Below are positions 52,730 to 62,153 of a stretch of DNA of 64,000 nucleotides, one piece after another. Position numbers and translations under genes: made by a program. The notes below the pieces were generated by a model. The model made no database searches, was not told the DNA's origin, and saw only the letters and a program-made list of their open reading frames with translations. Source of the stretch: Bacteroidia bacterium (GTDB taxonomy: Bacteria > Bacteroidota > Bacteroidia > Cytophagales > Cyclobacteriaceae). The first letter of the stretch is position 1. Each line of letters starts with the position of its first letter. The stretch covers positions 124,001 through 188,000 of the forward strand of contig JAUILA010000004.1 of the NCBI GenBank assembly GCA_030432655.1, given 5' to 3'.

Positions 52730-53508
52730 GCATTGTCGTTTTTCCTGAGAAGTATAAGGAGATGGCTGGGATGTTTCGCGGAAATCAATGTATTAACTGA
52801 ATCGATCGCAAAGGCAATCGGATTAAATGCCCCTTTCAATTCGTTTCGTGCGCCGCAATGAATGCAAAAATGATAAGGCACCCCCTGCGATTTGATCCAG
52901 TGGGACGGGATCCATGCTTGTGGCGGCGTCAGCTGATGTTTCAGCCGGGCCAGGTATTTTTTATAGCCCCTCACCGGTTTGCCGAATTCCTGGAGGGCAG
53001 CCACTTTCCAGCCTGGAAAAAGCCCGGCGATACTCTCTTTGCTAAAATTCTGCAGGTGACCGTTTTTGTGATATACACGTCCACATTGATTGCACCTGAC
53101 CTGAAGTTTATGTAAGGGCTCCCGGTTTGGTACAGTTATCAGTATATAGTGCTTACTTAGACGTTCAAACTCTCTTAGCGTTCTGTCAAAAAGATCGTCC
53201 GGCAGATGCTCGATCATTTCACTGGAGAAAACCAAATCAAACGACTTATCCGGACGGGGAATGGCATCGCAGGACGCCTGAATATGGGGCGCCTTGACAA
53301 AACGAAGCTTTGAAGCATTTATATCAGCCCCCAGCACGTCGAAACTTTTATGGAGTTCGTTCGTGATCAGTCCGTTGCCACATCCGATGTCGACAATGGT
53401 TTTTACTTCATCCGGGATTACTCCCAGTAAGCGATCAAGTTTTTGTTTGTCACGTATATCCGTGATTTCGGTGTATGTGCGTTCGGCGTAGGTGTTCTTG
53501 GAATCCAT
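52720..53508 (-). CDS. SAM-dependent methyltransferase with Cys motifs
   Basis: A 262-residue class I methyltransferase. The SAM motif I is V-D-I-G-C-G-N-G-L near 39-47; S-S-E-M-I-E-H-L-P near 90 is typical. Two Cys pairs, C-N-Q-C near 139 and C-I-H-C near 215, could bind zinc. It precedes the flippase gene with a 10-base overlap and lies in the glycan cluster, so it may cap or decorate a glycan or lipid carrier. The substrate cannot be read from the sequence. Confidence 0.88.
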   Translation of the reverse strand: MDSKNTYAERTYTEITDIRDKQKLDRLLGVIPDEVKTIVDIGCGNGLITNELHKSFDVLGADINASKLRFVKAPHIQASCDAIPRPDKSFDLVFSSEMIEHLPDDLFDRTLREFERLSKHYILITVPNREPLHKLQVRCNQCGRVYHKNGHLQNFSKESIAGLFPGWKVAALQEFGKPVRGYKKYLARLKHQLTPPQAWIPSHWIKSQGVPYHFCIHCGARNELKGAFNPIAFAIDSVNTLISAKHPSHLLILLRKNDNAWE

Positions 53509-53533
53509 TGACCCGGCAAATCTACAGGATAAA

Positions 53534-54103
53534 TTATTTTAAACGTCCGGGATTGTCTTTGACAAACGCCGACCAGCTGGATGTTTTTGTTGTGGCGGTG
53601 CCGAACTGATAATAGTGACACACCGCAACGGCCAGGGCATCGGTTGCATCCAGCAGCTTGGGTGCTTCCCTGATGCTGAGCTGTTTAATGAGCATATCCG
53701 CCACCTGTTCCTTGGACGCATTGCCATTGCCGGTCACCGATTGCTTGACTTTTTTCGGCGCATATTCACTGATAGGTATTCCTTTTGAAAGTGCCGCAGC
53801 CATTGCCACCCCCTGGGCACGGCCAAGTTTCAGCATTGACTGTACATTCTTTCCGTAAAACGGTGCCTCAAGGGCAACCTCATCAGGTCCGAATTCATCA
53901 ATAACCTGACTTACCCGTTCAAATATTTTTTTCAACTTCAATTCGTGCCCTCCATATTTCTTAAGATGGATGACCCCAAATTGCAGCAGAGACAGCTTTT
54001 TCCCCCTGACCAGGATGATTGCATAGCCCATCACCGTGGTTCCCGGGTCAAGCCCGAGAATGATTCTTTCCCTTTCTGCCAATTTTTTTCCTACTTTGTT
54101 CAA
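53534..54103 (-). CDS. ruvC: Crossover junction endodeoxyribonuclease RuvC
   Basis: A 189-residue RNase-H-fold nuclease. Acidic residues are in I-L-G-L-D-P-G-T near 15-22, A-L-E-A-P-F near 75-80 and L-D-A-T-D-A-L near 145-151. It cuts Holliday junctions in recombinational repair. The start is TTG: no ATG is in frame between the upstream gene and the core, and either TTG at 54103 or the one at 54082 gives a sensible N-terminus. It lies among glycan genes and diverges from a flippase-like gene two bases away. Confidence 0.94.
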   Translation of the reverse strand: MNKVGKKLAERERIILGLDPGTTVMGYAIILVRGKKLSLLQFGVIHLKKYGGHELKLKKIFERVSQVIDEFGPDEVALEAPFYGKNVQSMLKLGRAQGVAMAAALSKGIPISEYAPKKVKQSVTGNGNASKEQVADMLIKQLSIREAPKLLDATDALAVAVCHYYQFGTATTKTSSWSAFVKDNPGRLK

Positions 54104-54105
54104 AC

Positions 54106-55032
54106 ATGCAATATAGGTATAGTCTGCCGGTTAAAAAAGAAGTCCTCGGGTACGCCGGGGCGGTTCTTCGTATCCTCGTTTTCGGGGCGGTACTGGCCTA
54201 TCTTTACAATCATTTTACACGTGGCAACCTGTCCTGGGAGCCGTCTCTGATTTGGAATAGTCTTTCCTCTCCCGTTGCCTGGGCTGCACTTATTCTGATG
54301 CCACTAAACCTGGGACTGGAGTCCTTAAAATGGCATTATCTGGTCAGCAGGGACCGCAATTACCCTTTTACCATGGCCGTCAAAGCGGTTTTTACCGGGT
54401 TGGCATGTGGTTTAGTGACCCCAAGGGCAGTAGGAGAATATGCCGGGCGCCTGGCATTTCTCCCCGGAGCAGATAAATTATCCCTGGCCGGTCCGCTATT
54501 GCTCTCACGTATTTCACAACTTTCGGTGACCATCCTTTTCGGGAGTGCCGGGGTATACTACCTGGCTGGATTATGGCCCGCACTTGCCTGTCTCCTGGTG
54601 GCACCCATCCTGCTTATTACCGTATATGCCATTGTGAGAAAATGGCAGTTTCCGGGACGCACCTTTGTCAATAAATTGCTGAAAGGAGCTGAGAATGTGA
54701 GTCACAGGGATCTCCTGGTTTTGGTCGGATTATCCACCGCGCGCTATTTTGTTTTTTGTCTGCAGTTTGTCCTGGTTATGAAGGTAATGACCTCCATGGA
54801 CTGGTCGCTGATTTTGACTGGCGTAAGCTGGATTTTTATCGCTAAATCAGTGCTGCCCTCCGTGAATTTTCTTGGGGATCTTGGGTTAAGGGAATTTTCA
54901 GCAGTTTATTTTTTCGCCCACGCAGGACAGGATACGCTTCCTGTACTCACCGCCAGTCTCGTGGTTTGGGCCATCAATATAGCCCTGCCTGCCATACTGG
55001 GAGCTGTCTTGCTGTTTAATAAAAAAGCATGA
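54106..55032 (+). CDS. Lysylphosphatidylglycerol-synthase-type membrane protein (UPF0104, flippase-like)
   Basis: A 308-residue membrane protein with about eight hydrophobic helices. G-L-A-C-G-L-V-T-P-R-A-V-G-E-Y-A-G-R near 105-122 and the late L-G-D-L-G-L-R-E-F-S motif are the family marks of the YbhN/MprF-like transmembrane domain without the synthase part. These proteins are thought to move lipids or lipid-linked sugars. It begins a five-gene run (to 59103) with overlapping stops and starts. Confidence 0.87.
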   Translation: MQYRYSLPVKKEVLGYAGAVLRILVFGAVLAYLYNHFTRGNLSWEPSLIWNSLSSPVAWAALILMPLNLGLESLKWHYLVSRDRNYPFTMAVKAVFTGLACGLVTPRAVGEYAGRLAFLPGADKLSLAGPLLLSRISQLSVTILFGSAGVYYLAGLWPALACLLVAPILLITVYAIVRKWQFPGRTFVNKLLKGAENVSHRDLLVLVGLSTARYFVFCLQFVLVMKVMTSMDWSLILTGVSWIFIAKSVLPSVNFLGDLGLREFSAVYFFAHAGQDTLPVLTASLVVWAINIALPAILGAVLLFNKKA

Positions 55033-56150
55033 TCTACCTGTTCATTTTTTCAGCCCTGTTTCTGACTTTCCTGCCACTTTGGGCCTGGTACGGGTGGAGC
55101 AGAAATAAAATCAGTTCGTCCGGTACAGGACAACCCGTAATAAGTATCGTTATTCCGTTTCGCAACGAAGCCCATCGTATTCTCCCGCTGCTCAAATCCC
55201 TTGAACAAATTGATTATCCGGTAATATCTTTTGAAATAATTTTTGTTGACGATCATTCCGGGGATGCGGGCGCGGCTATGGTATCCCGATGGACAGAAAC
55301 AAGAATGAACGCGCGAATGATTGGCAACGATCAGAACGGACGTGGTAAAAAAGCTGCACTTACCAAAGGTATTCATGCAGCTACCGGTGAATTGATCCTG
55401 ACCACCGACGCCGATTGCCAGCCCGGCCCAGCCTGGCTGAGATCCATGGCAGCCTGTTTTTCAAATGAGCAACATGCCATGACGCCCGGGCTGGTGGCGC
55501 CGCTTCCGGGCAGTGGATGGCTTTCATCACTTGCGACCTGTGATATGGCGGCGCTCACAGGCTTTTCGGCGGGATCCCTGGCTCTCGGGCATCCCTCCAT
55601 GTGCAACGGTGCCAACCTGGCTTTTCGCAAAAAGGTTTTCCTGGAGGTTAACGGTTATAAAGGCAATGAACACGTGCCGAGTGGAGACGATGAGTTCCTG
55701 ATGCACAAGGTGTCGGAGAAATATCCGAACGGCTTGTCCTATAATACCGATCCGAACGCCGTAATCAGGACTGAGCTTCCCCGGTCATTCAATGAGTTTC
55801 TTCAGCAACGTATTCGCTGGGTATCAAAATGGCGTCACCAGGCCGGGCGTAAAATTAACCTGCTGGCTCCGTTGCTGTTTATGGCCTATTTATTATTCCT
55901 GTCCGGCTGGTTTATGGCTGTTTTCAAGCCTGACCTTTTATTCCTGATTGCTGGATTGAGCCTTTTGAAATTCCTGGGAGATTACCTTCTGATCAGCGCT
56001 GTTATGCGGGTATGGGGTCAACAGGTCAGCCTTGCCGGCTTCCTCTTCGCCGAACTCGTCTACCCGGTTTATGTGCTCCTGTTCTCTCTTCTGGCATTTC
56101 GCCGGCAATATGACTGGAAAGGCAGGCGTTATGAAGAGGCACTTGCGTAA
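55029..56150 (+). CDS. Membrane-bound family 2 glycosyltransferase
   Basis: A 373-residue GT-A enzyme with one N-terminal helix, the catalytic domain with V-I-P-F-R-N-E-A near 43 and TTDADCQPGP near 120 (DxD), the Q-Q-R-I-R-W motif near 260 typical of processive or glycolipid-making GT2, and two to three C-terminal helices. It overlaps the previous gene by four bases. Likely substrate: a lipid or nascent glycan at the membrane. Confidence 0.9.
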   Translation: MIYLFIFSALFLTFLPLWAWYGWSRNKISSSGTGQPVISIVIPFRNEAHRILPLLKSLEQIDYPVISFEIIFVDDHSGDAGAAMVSRWTETRMNARMIGNDQNGRGKKAALTKGIHAATGELILTTDADCQPGPAWLRSMAACFSNEQHAMTPGLVAPLPGSGWLSSLATCDMAALTGFSAGSLALGHPSMCNGANLAFRKKVFLEVNGYKGNEHVPSGDDEFLMHKVSEKYPNGLSYNTDPNAVIRTELPRSFNEFLQQRIRWVSKWRHQAGRKINLLAPLLFMAYLLFLSGWFMAVFKPDLLFLIAGLSLLKFLGDYLLISAVMRVWGQQVSLAGFLFAELVYPVYVLLFSLLAFRRQYDWKGRRYEEALA

Positions 56151-56171
56151 TATTTGTATATTTCGGTCCGA

Positions 56172-57401
56172 ATGGAATCAGTCTCACTTCAGAATAAGTA
56201 CAATCTTAAGGAACTCCAGGTTAATTCACTGCTTGAGATCACACAGGCTATCAACAATAACCTGTCCGAGGAATCCTTGTATAAAATTTATGACTTCACG
56301 CTGAGGGCAAACCTGAAGATCAACAAACTTGCCCTGTACGTAATGGACGAGGAATGGAGTTGTAAGGTCTCATTCGGAACTTCCAGCGAATGCGCCGCCA
56401 TGGAACCGCCATCTGACCTCACCGGGATCAGGTTGGTGACGCGCATGGACAAGCTGGATGCGCGTGATGATGTATTCGGGGAGTTTGATTATGTGCTTCC
56501 TGTGATCCACAAGGAGTCGCTGCTGGCAATTGCATTTATAGGCGGTATCCGTCAGGATGATGAGGAATCAACCATGAGCAGCCACCTTCGTTTCATTCAG
56601 GCATTGAGTAATATTATTATAGTTGCCATTGAGAATAAGAAACTGGCGCGTCGACAGCTTGAACAGGAATCACTGCGGAAGGAACTGGAAATCGCCAGTG
56701 ATGTCCAGCACTTTCTGTTTCCGGATTCACTGCCCTATGGCCCCCGGCTGAAAATCGCTGCCAGTTACCTGCCGCATGACCGGATCGGCGGGGATTATTA
56801 CGACTACATTCCGCTTAACAAAAATCAGTTCCTTTTATGCATCGCGGATGTTTCCGGTAAAGGGATTCCGGCGGCTCTGCTGATGTCTAATTTCCAGGCG
56901 TCCCTTCGTACGCTGGTCCGCCAGACGCCGAACCTGAGGGAAATTGTGGAGGAACTGAATTTCCAGATCCTGGAGAATGCGAAAGGGGAGAAGTTCATAA
57001 CCTTCTTTGGGGCGATTTATGATCATTCCCTGAAAACCCTGGCTTACATCAATTCCGGGCACAATCCGCCGGTTCTTCTCCGGAAAAACGGGGAGGTAGA
57101 GTGGCTGAAAGACGGATCTACTGTACTGGGCGCCATGCACCCGCTGCCATTCCTCAATGAAGGATTCATCACTGACCTGGATGATTTTATACTATTTTGT
57201 TATACCGACGGACTTACCGAAACGGCAAATGAGCAAAATGAAGAATTCGGGGAAGACAGTGTGCTTGAATTTTTTAAAAATGACAAGAGCCGGGACCTTA
57301 AAAAGATCCACCAGGATATAATTATCTCCCTGGATGATTTTAAAGGTCTGAAAAAATACCACGATGACATCACCCTGTTGTCGTGCAAAGTGGAACCCTG
57401 A
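56172..57401 (+). CDS. PP2C-type serine phosphatase with GAF-like sensor (RsbU/SpoIIE family)
   Basis: About 409 residues from ATG at 56172 (MESVSLQNKYNLK); the TTG frame six codons earlier is less likely. The first 150 residues look like a GAF-type sensor, followed by a helix (about 155-190) and the SpoIIE phosphatase domain with D-R-I-G-G-D-Y-Y-D near 200, IADVSGKGIPAALLMS near 224 and C-Y-T-D-G-L-T-E near 342, which carry the metal-binding acids. Such phosphatases activate anti-anti-sigma factors; none is encoded here. Its position inside a glycan gene run is unusual. Confidence 0.92.
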   Translation: MESVSLQNKYNLKELQVNSLLEITQAINNNLSEESLYKIYDFTLRANLKINKLALYVMDEEWSCKVSFGTSSECAAMEPPSDLTGIRLVTRMDKLDARDDVFGEFDYVLPVIHKESLLAIAFIGGIRQDDEESTMSSHLRFIQALSNIIIVAIENKKLARRQLEQESLRKELEIASDVQHFLFPDSLPYGPRLKIAASYLPHDRIGGDYYDYIPLNKNQFLLCIADVSGKGIPAALLMSNFQASLRTLVRQTPNLREIVEELNFQILENAKGEKFITFFGAIYDHSLKTLAYINSGHNPPVLLRKNGEVEWLKDGSTVLGAMHPLPFLNEGFITDLDDFILFCYTDGLTETANEQNEEFGEDSVLEFFKNDKSRDLKKIHQDIIISLDDFKGLKKYHDDITLLSCKVEP

Positions 57402-58021
57402 TGTACTGGCACCGCACTCCGCTTTTACTTCAATGGTTATATCCGGGATTGGAATGGCATGGATCCAGAAAAGAGAAAGTATTGTACCTGACCTTTGATG
57501 ATGGTCCGGTGCCGGATGAAACCCCGTTCATCCTGGAAACACTTAATACATTCGAAATCAGCGCGACTTTTTTTTGCGTAGGTGATAATGTGCGCAGGTA
57601 TCCGGATTTGTACCAGCGTATTCTGAAGGAAGGACATCGCACAGGTAATCACACCATGAATCATGTGAAAGGCTGGGGTACGGATACATCGCAGTATCTG
57701 CGAAATGTAAATGCCTGTGATGAGGTTATGGAGGAGAATGGCGGTAAACCGGGGTTGTTCCGGCCACCCTACGGAAAGGCCACACGGAAACAGTTGCGCC
57801 ACCTGAAGGGATACAGGGTGATTATGTGGGATGTCCTTTCGGGAGATTTTGATGAAAGCCTGCCTCCCGGGGAATGTCTGGAGAAAACAATCAAATCGAC
57901 AAGTAATGGTTCGATTATCATATTCCATGATAATGTCAAAGCACACGAAAGGCTGCGGTATGCGCTTCCTGAATTTATCCGGATTATGCTTGAAAGGGGA
58001 TTCGAATTCCGTACTATATGA
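57401..58021 (+). CDS. Polysaccharide deacetylase (NodB family)
   Basis: About 206 residues from the ATG at 57401, which shares one base with the previous stop (TGATG); a GTG six codons upstream is less likely. NodB motifs: L-T-F-D-D-G-P near 29-35 (catalytic Asp and metal Asp), G-N-H-T-M-N-H near 81-87 (metal His pair), R-P-P-Y-G near 120 and a late D-N-V-K-A-H. It would remove N-acetyl groups from a glycan or peptidoglycan. It overlaps the next glycosyltransferase by four bases. Confidence 0.92.
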   Translation: MYWHRTPLLLQWLYPGLEWHGSRKEKVLYLTFDDGPVPDETPFILETLNTFEISATFFCVGDNVRRYPDLYQRILKEGHRTGNHTMNHVKGWGTDTSQYLRNVNACDEVMEENGGKPGLFRPPYGKATRKQLRHLKGYRVIMWDVLSGDFDESLPPGECLEKTIKSTSNGSIIIFHDNVKAHERLRYALPEFIRIMLERGFEFRTI

Positions 58022-59103
58022 TGGAGGAGTTGCTGATTGTCTTACTCATTTCCGTGATCCTTCAGGACATTCTCATACTTTTCCTTTACCGCCCGTCAGT
58101 CAGCAGAAAAGATGATTTAACCAGCGGGCCTTTCATATCCGTATTACTGGCCGTCCGGGATGAGGAAGATACGCTGCGCCGCTGCATTGATGGCCTGGTT
58201 CGCCAAAAGTATCCGGCGGATAAATTTGAGATCCTGGTAGGGAATGACTCATCGGCCGATGGAACGCGTCGTATTCTCCGGGAAATGGAAAAGAAACATG
58301 CGGCAGTCCACGGGTTTGATGTACCGGAAGGCTACCATGGCCTTACGGGTAAGGCAAAAGGGATTGCGTTTCTGACCACCAGGGCCAGGGGGGATATTTT
58401 TTTGATTACCGATGCAGACACCGCACCAAATCCGGATTGGGCAACTTCTATGAGTGAACCCCTGATAAAGGAAGGGTACGGACTGGTAAACGGGGTGACG
58501 ATAATCAGAAAGTCGCGTTTTCAGGATATGGAGTGGGTTCATGCCCAGGCGTTATTAAAAGTGCTGAGCGATATCTGGCGTCCGGTTACGGGGATAGGAA
58601 ACAATATGGGGGTAACCCGCGAGGCCTATGATCGCACCGGTGGTTTTGAGTCCATTCCCTATTCCATCACAGAAGATCACGCCTTGTATGAGGCAGCCAG
58701 GAAACAAGGTTTCAGACTTAAACAATTGAACGGGCCGGGTCCGCTTGCTGAAAGTTTGCCGGTGCCGGTACCGGGTGAATACCTTGAGCAACGCAAGCGA
58801 TGGCTGAGGGGCGTGGTGAAGATCCCGGTCTGGGTCCAGGGACTGCTTGCTTTGCAATCGTTGTTTGTGGTTCTTGTGGCCGGGCTCTTTTATTATTCTC
58901 CCGCTACTGCCCTGATTTTGCTTGGCGTTCGCATAATAGTCCGCATGCCCCTTTTTCTGCGGCAGTATCACGGACTAGGAAGACGGTTCAATCCGCTTCA
59001 TGTACTGTGGTTTGAGCCCGTGTCCGGGTTCATGAACATACTGGCAGTGATCAAGTATTTTATGCCCGGTGGAGTGCGATGGAAGGGACGTGTCTATAAA
59101 TGA
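58018..59103 (+). CDS. Membrane-associated family 2 glycosyltransferase
   Basis: A 361-residue GT-A enzyme with an N-terminal membrane helix (LLIVLLISVILQDILIL), the catalytic domain with V-L-L-A-V-R-D-E-E-D near 44, LITDADTAPNPDW near 125-137, the Q-R-K-R-W-L motif near 257, and two C-terminal helices. It resembles the GT2 at 55029 in plan. It is the last gene of the run that starts at 54106, with four-base overlap to the deacetylase. Confidence 0.9.
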   Translation: MMEELLIVLLISVILQDILILFLYRPSVSRKDDLTSGPFISVLLAVRDEEDTLRRCIDGLVRQKYPADKFEILVGNDSSADGTRRILREMEKKHAAVHGFDVPEGYHGLTGKAKGIAFLTTRARGDIFLITDADTAPNPDWATSMSEPLIKEGYGLVNGVTIIRKSRFQDMEWVHAQALLKVLSDIWRPVTGIGNNMGVTREAYDRTGGFESIPYSITEDHALYEAARKQGFRLKQLNGPGPLAESLPVPVPGEYLEQRKRWLRGVVKIPVWVQGLLALQSLFVVLVAGLFYYSPATALILLGVRIIVRMPLFLRQYHGLGRRFNPLHVLWFEPVSGFMNILAVIKYFMPGGVRWKGRVYK

Positions 59104-59169
59104 AGTGGTATGCACTGCCTCTTTCGTCAAAATTAGTATTTTCGCAATCCCCACTGACCTGAAAATGAG

Positions 59170-59949
59170 ATGCAGTTTACAGATAGTCACGCACATGTTT
59201 ACCTTGGACAATTTGAGCAGGACCGGGATGAGGTAATCCGGAAGAGTATTGATAGCGGAGTTGGGCGTATCTACATGCCCAACGTGGACAGTGAGACAAT
59301 CGACGCCATGCTGGAAGCTGAAAGCACGCATCCTCAGGTATGTATACCTATGATGGGGCTGCATCCCTGTTCAGTGAATGATCAATTTGAAAAGGAGCTG
59401 CAGCTGGTTGAGCATTGGCTGAATAAGCGGTCGTTTGCCGCGGTGGGGGAGATAGGTACCGACCTGTATTGGGACAGGACCTACTGGGCGCAGCAGCAGG
59501 AAGCCCTGAAAATACAGCTGCAATGGGGTCTGGATTTTGATTTGCCGGTGGTTCTGCATTCAAGGGATTCGATTGATGAGACCATCCAACTGGTGCGCCC
59601 GTTTGCTGATAAAGGATTAAAGGGGGTGTTTCATTGTTTCACAGGCAATGGTAAGCAGGCGGAGGAAATTATTGAGATGGGTTTTTTACTCGGGATCGGC
59701 GGGGTGGCAACTTTTAAGAATGGCGGACTTGATAAGTTGCTCGATAAAATTCCTGTACGTCACCTGGTGCTGGAAACGGACAGTCCGTACCTGGCGCCTG
59801 TACCGCATCGCGGAAAACGAAATGAACCTTCCTATATTCCACTGATAGCAGACAGGATTTCCGTAATTACAGGGGAAACCGTTGAAAATATTGCAAAAAT
59901 TACCACCGATAACGCGCTGAAACTGTTTAATGAAATTCGAAAAGATTAA
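59170..59949 (+). CDS. TatD family metal-dependent hydrolase
   Basis: A 259-residue TIM-barrel amidohydrolase relative. The N-terminal D-S-H-A-H metal pair (4-8), A-V-G-E-I-G-T-D near 90, V-L-H-S-R-D near 134, H-C-F-T-G near 157 and L-E-T-D-S-P-Y-L-A near 203-211 are the family blocks. TatD enzymes are DNases or exonucleases with a proofreading or DNA-repair role. The 3' end overlaps ansA by 20 bases. Confidence 0.94.
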   Translation: MQFTDSHAHVYLGQFEQDRDEVIRKSIDSGVGRIYMPNVDSETIDAMLEAESTHPQVCIPMMGLHPCSVNDQFEKELQLVEHWLNKRSFAAVGEIGTDLYWDRTYWAQQQEALKIQLQWGLDFDLPVVLHSRDSIDETIQLVRPFADKGLKGVFHCFTGNGKQAEEIIEMGFLLGIGGVATFKNGGLDKLLDKIPVRHLVLETDSPYLAPVPHRGKRNEPSYIPLIADRISVITGETVENIAKITTDNALKLFNEIRKD

Positions 59950-61000
59950 TGTAATCACATCGGCTTACAGGGAGCCGGAAAACAGCGTCCTGATTATCTA
60001 CACGGGCGGAACGCTGGGCATGGTTCATGATAAAAACGGGGCCCTTATACCGTTTGACTTCACCAACATACTTGAACACCTCCCATCGCTGCGTCAGCTA
60101 GAGCTGAATGTGACGGTTGTGTCTTTTTTGCCTCCGGTGGATTCTTCTAATATGAAACCTTCGGACTGGATCACGATTGCCGGGCTGATAAGCGATCATT
60201 ATGATGAATTTGACGGATTTGTAGTATTACACGGAACTGATACGATGGCATATACAGCGTCTGCCCTGAGTTTCATGCTGGAGAATCTTACAAAGCCGGT
60301 GGTCTTTACGGGTGCCCAGCTGCCGATCTCGGCAGTGCGGTCAGATGCCCGGGAGAATTTGATTACGTCGCTGCAGATCGCCTCGATGAAGCAATACGAC
60401 CAGGCGGTGGTACCCGAAGTATCGATATTCTTTAATAATATCCTGTTGCGTGCCAACCGGTCGAGAAAAGTGGAAAGTATATATTTTGATGCATTCGAAT
60501 CAGACAACTATCCCGTTCTGGCGGAAGCCGGCGTTGTGATTAATTATAATATGCCCATGATCCAGGTCCCGGATTATGAAAAGCCGATAACCATTCATAC
60601 TAAATTTGATGAGAATATAGCGCTTTTAAAACTTTTCCCAGGTATATCTGAAAGGATGGTTAGGGCGGTACTCGACATGCCTGATTTGCGTGGGGTGGTG
60701 CTGGAGACATTCGGGGCTGGTAATGCGATAACGGACGAATGGTTTATTAATTTGTTACGGGATGCAATTGCCCGGGGAGTTACTATTTTGAATATTTCAC
60801 AGTGTACAGGCGGACGGGTTTTGCAGGGAAGATATTCAACGAGCGAACTTATGCTTAAAATAGGCGTGTTGGGGGGTGCGGATTTGACCACAGAATCTGC
60901 ACTGGCGAAATTAATGATGGTGCTGGGTGAGGAAGAGGATACCGCTCGTATAAAAAAACGTCTGATGGCCCCAATATGTGGCGAAATGAGCTTGATTTGA
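59930..61000 (+). CDS. ansA: Type I (cytoplasmic) L-asparaginase
   Basis: A 356-residue enzyme without a signal peptide. The first nucleophile Thr lies in I-Y-T-G-G-T-L-G-M near 24-32; the second catalytic set is V-V-L-H-G-T-D-T-M-A-Y near 98-108, as in E. coli AnsA. It hydrolyses asparagine to aspartate and ammonia. The ATG lies inside the end of the tatD gene. Confidence 0.93.
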   Translation: MKFEKINVITSAYREPENSVLIIYTGGTLGMVHDKNGALIPFDFTNILEHLPSLRQLELNVTVVSFLPPVDSSNMKPSDWITIAGLISDHYDEFDGFVVLHGTDTMAYTASALSFMLENLTKPVVFTGAQLPISAVRSDARENLITSLQIASMKQYDQAVVPEVSIFFNNILLRANRSRKVESIYFDAFESDNYPVLAEAGVVINYNMPMIQVPDYEKPITIHTKFDENIALLKLFPGISERMVRAVLDMPDLRGVVLETFGAGNAITDEWFINLLRDAIARGVTILNISQCTGGRVLQGRYSTSELMLKIGVLGGADLTTESALAKLMMVLGEEEDTARIKKRLMAPICGEMSLI

Positions 61001-61083
61001 CGTTTCATATTCAATATTTGTCTTGCATAAAGACATTTTTATTGATTTATTTGTGCTTGCTGTGGGAAGAGTTTCCTGGCAAC

Positions 61084-61171
61084 GGAGAGGTGACCGAGTG
61101 GTCGAAGGTGCTCGCCTGGAAAGTGAGTGTGCCCCAAAAGGGTACCGGGGGTTCGAATCCCTTCCTCTCCG
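61084..61171 (+). tRNA. tRNA-Ser (anticodon GGA)
   Basis: The acceptor arms GGAGAGG (61084-61090) and CCTCTCC (61164-61170) pair fully, with discriminator G at 61171 and no encoded CCA. The anticodon stem CTCGC/GTGAG frames loop CTGGAAA, giving anticodon GGA (61118-61120) for UCC/UCU. A long class II variable arm with GTGTGCCCCAAAAGGGTAC and a T arm GGGGGTTCGAATCCC are visible. It is between ansA and the ExbB gene. Confidence 0.95.
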
Positions 61172-61264
61172 CTAGTTTTGAAAATTTTAATTAACTTTAA
61201 ATTTATATTCACACTTCTAACTAATTTGATCAATCTCAACCTTGAGAGACTTAAAACTTAAATT

Positions 61265-62110
61265 ATGAAAAAACTATTTGCATTATTGGCGATTGCGGGG
61301 ATGTTGTCCCTTGGTTATCAATCATACGCGCAGGTCGAAACCGACACATCTGATGCCGAAGCAGCAGTTGATTCAGCCGGAGCTGCAGTTGAAGAAGCCG
61401 TAGAAGAGCCTGTTCAAGAAGCAACGACTGCCGTGGAGGACGAAATGGAGGATGTCGCTGACGAGCCTCAGTCATTCCACCAGGTTGTGAAAGAAAAATT
61501 TATTGAAGGTGGTGTTACCTGGATGACACCTGTACTTATTTGTTTGATCCTTGGACTTGCCATTGCTATCGAGCGAATCATTACCCTCAATATGGCGACT
61601 ACAAACACGGATAAGCTGCTTGCCAACGTGGAAGACGCTCTATCAACCGGAGGTGTGGATGCTGCGATCGAAGTTACCCGTAACACCCGCGGTCCTGTTG
61701 CTTCAATCTTTACACAAGGATTGATGAGGATGTCGGAAGGTATTGAAATGGTTGAAAAATCGATCATTGCTTACGGATCTGTGGAAATGGGACGCCTTGA
61801 GAGAGGACTTGTCTGGATTTCACTGTTTATCGCCCTGGCTCCGATGCTTGGATTTACAGGAACTGTAATTGGTATGATCGAGGCCTTTGATTCAATTGAA
61901 GCAGCCGGTGATATCTCTCCTCAAATTGTGGCTAACGGTATTAAAGTGGCCCTGCTTACTACGGTAGCTGGTCTGATTGTTGGTATTATTTTGCAAGTTT
62001 TCTATAATTATCTTGTGTCTAAAATTGATTCCCTGGTTAATAGGATGGAGGATGCTTCCATTACTCTTGTTGATCTGTTGGTTAAGCACAAGCTGACTAC
62101 CAAAATGTAA
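61265..62110 (+). CDS. exbB: ExbB/TolQ/MotA-type proton channel subunit with N-terminal secreted extension
   Basis: A 281-residue protein. A signal peptide (1-23, ending YAQ) is followed by an Ala/Glu/Val-rich segment (about 25-70), then a first membrane helix near 90-108, and the typical pair of helices near 175-195 (W-I-S-L-F-I-A-L-A-P-M-L-G-F-T-G-T-V) and 220-250. This long N-terminus is common in Bacteroidota ExbB. With two ExbD genes it energises TonB-dependent receptors such as that at 42616-44958. Confidence 0.93.
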   Translation: MKKLFALLAIAGMLSLGYQSYAQVETDTSDAEAAVDSAGAAVEEAVEEPVQEATTAVEDEMEDVADEPQSFHQVVKEKFIEGGVTWMTPVLICLILGLAIAIERIITLNMATTNTDKLLANVEDALSTGGVDAAIEVTRNTRGPVASIFTQGLMRMSEGIEMVEKSIIAYGSVEMGRLERGLVWISLFIALAPMLGFTGTVIGMIEAFDSIEAAGDISPQIVANGIKVALLTTVAGLIVGIILQVFYNYLVSKIDSLVNRMEDASITLVDLLVKHKLTTKM

Positions 62111-62153
62111 TCAGGACTTACAGGTTTAAAGGAATCAAAATCAAACATTAATT

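Noticed and set aside
61039-61239. Minus-strand frame with G-E-E-G-I-R-T-P-G-T
   Set aside because: It is the reverse translation of tRNA-Ser.
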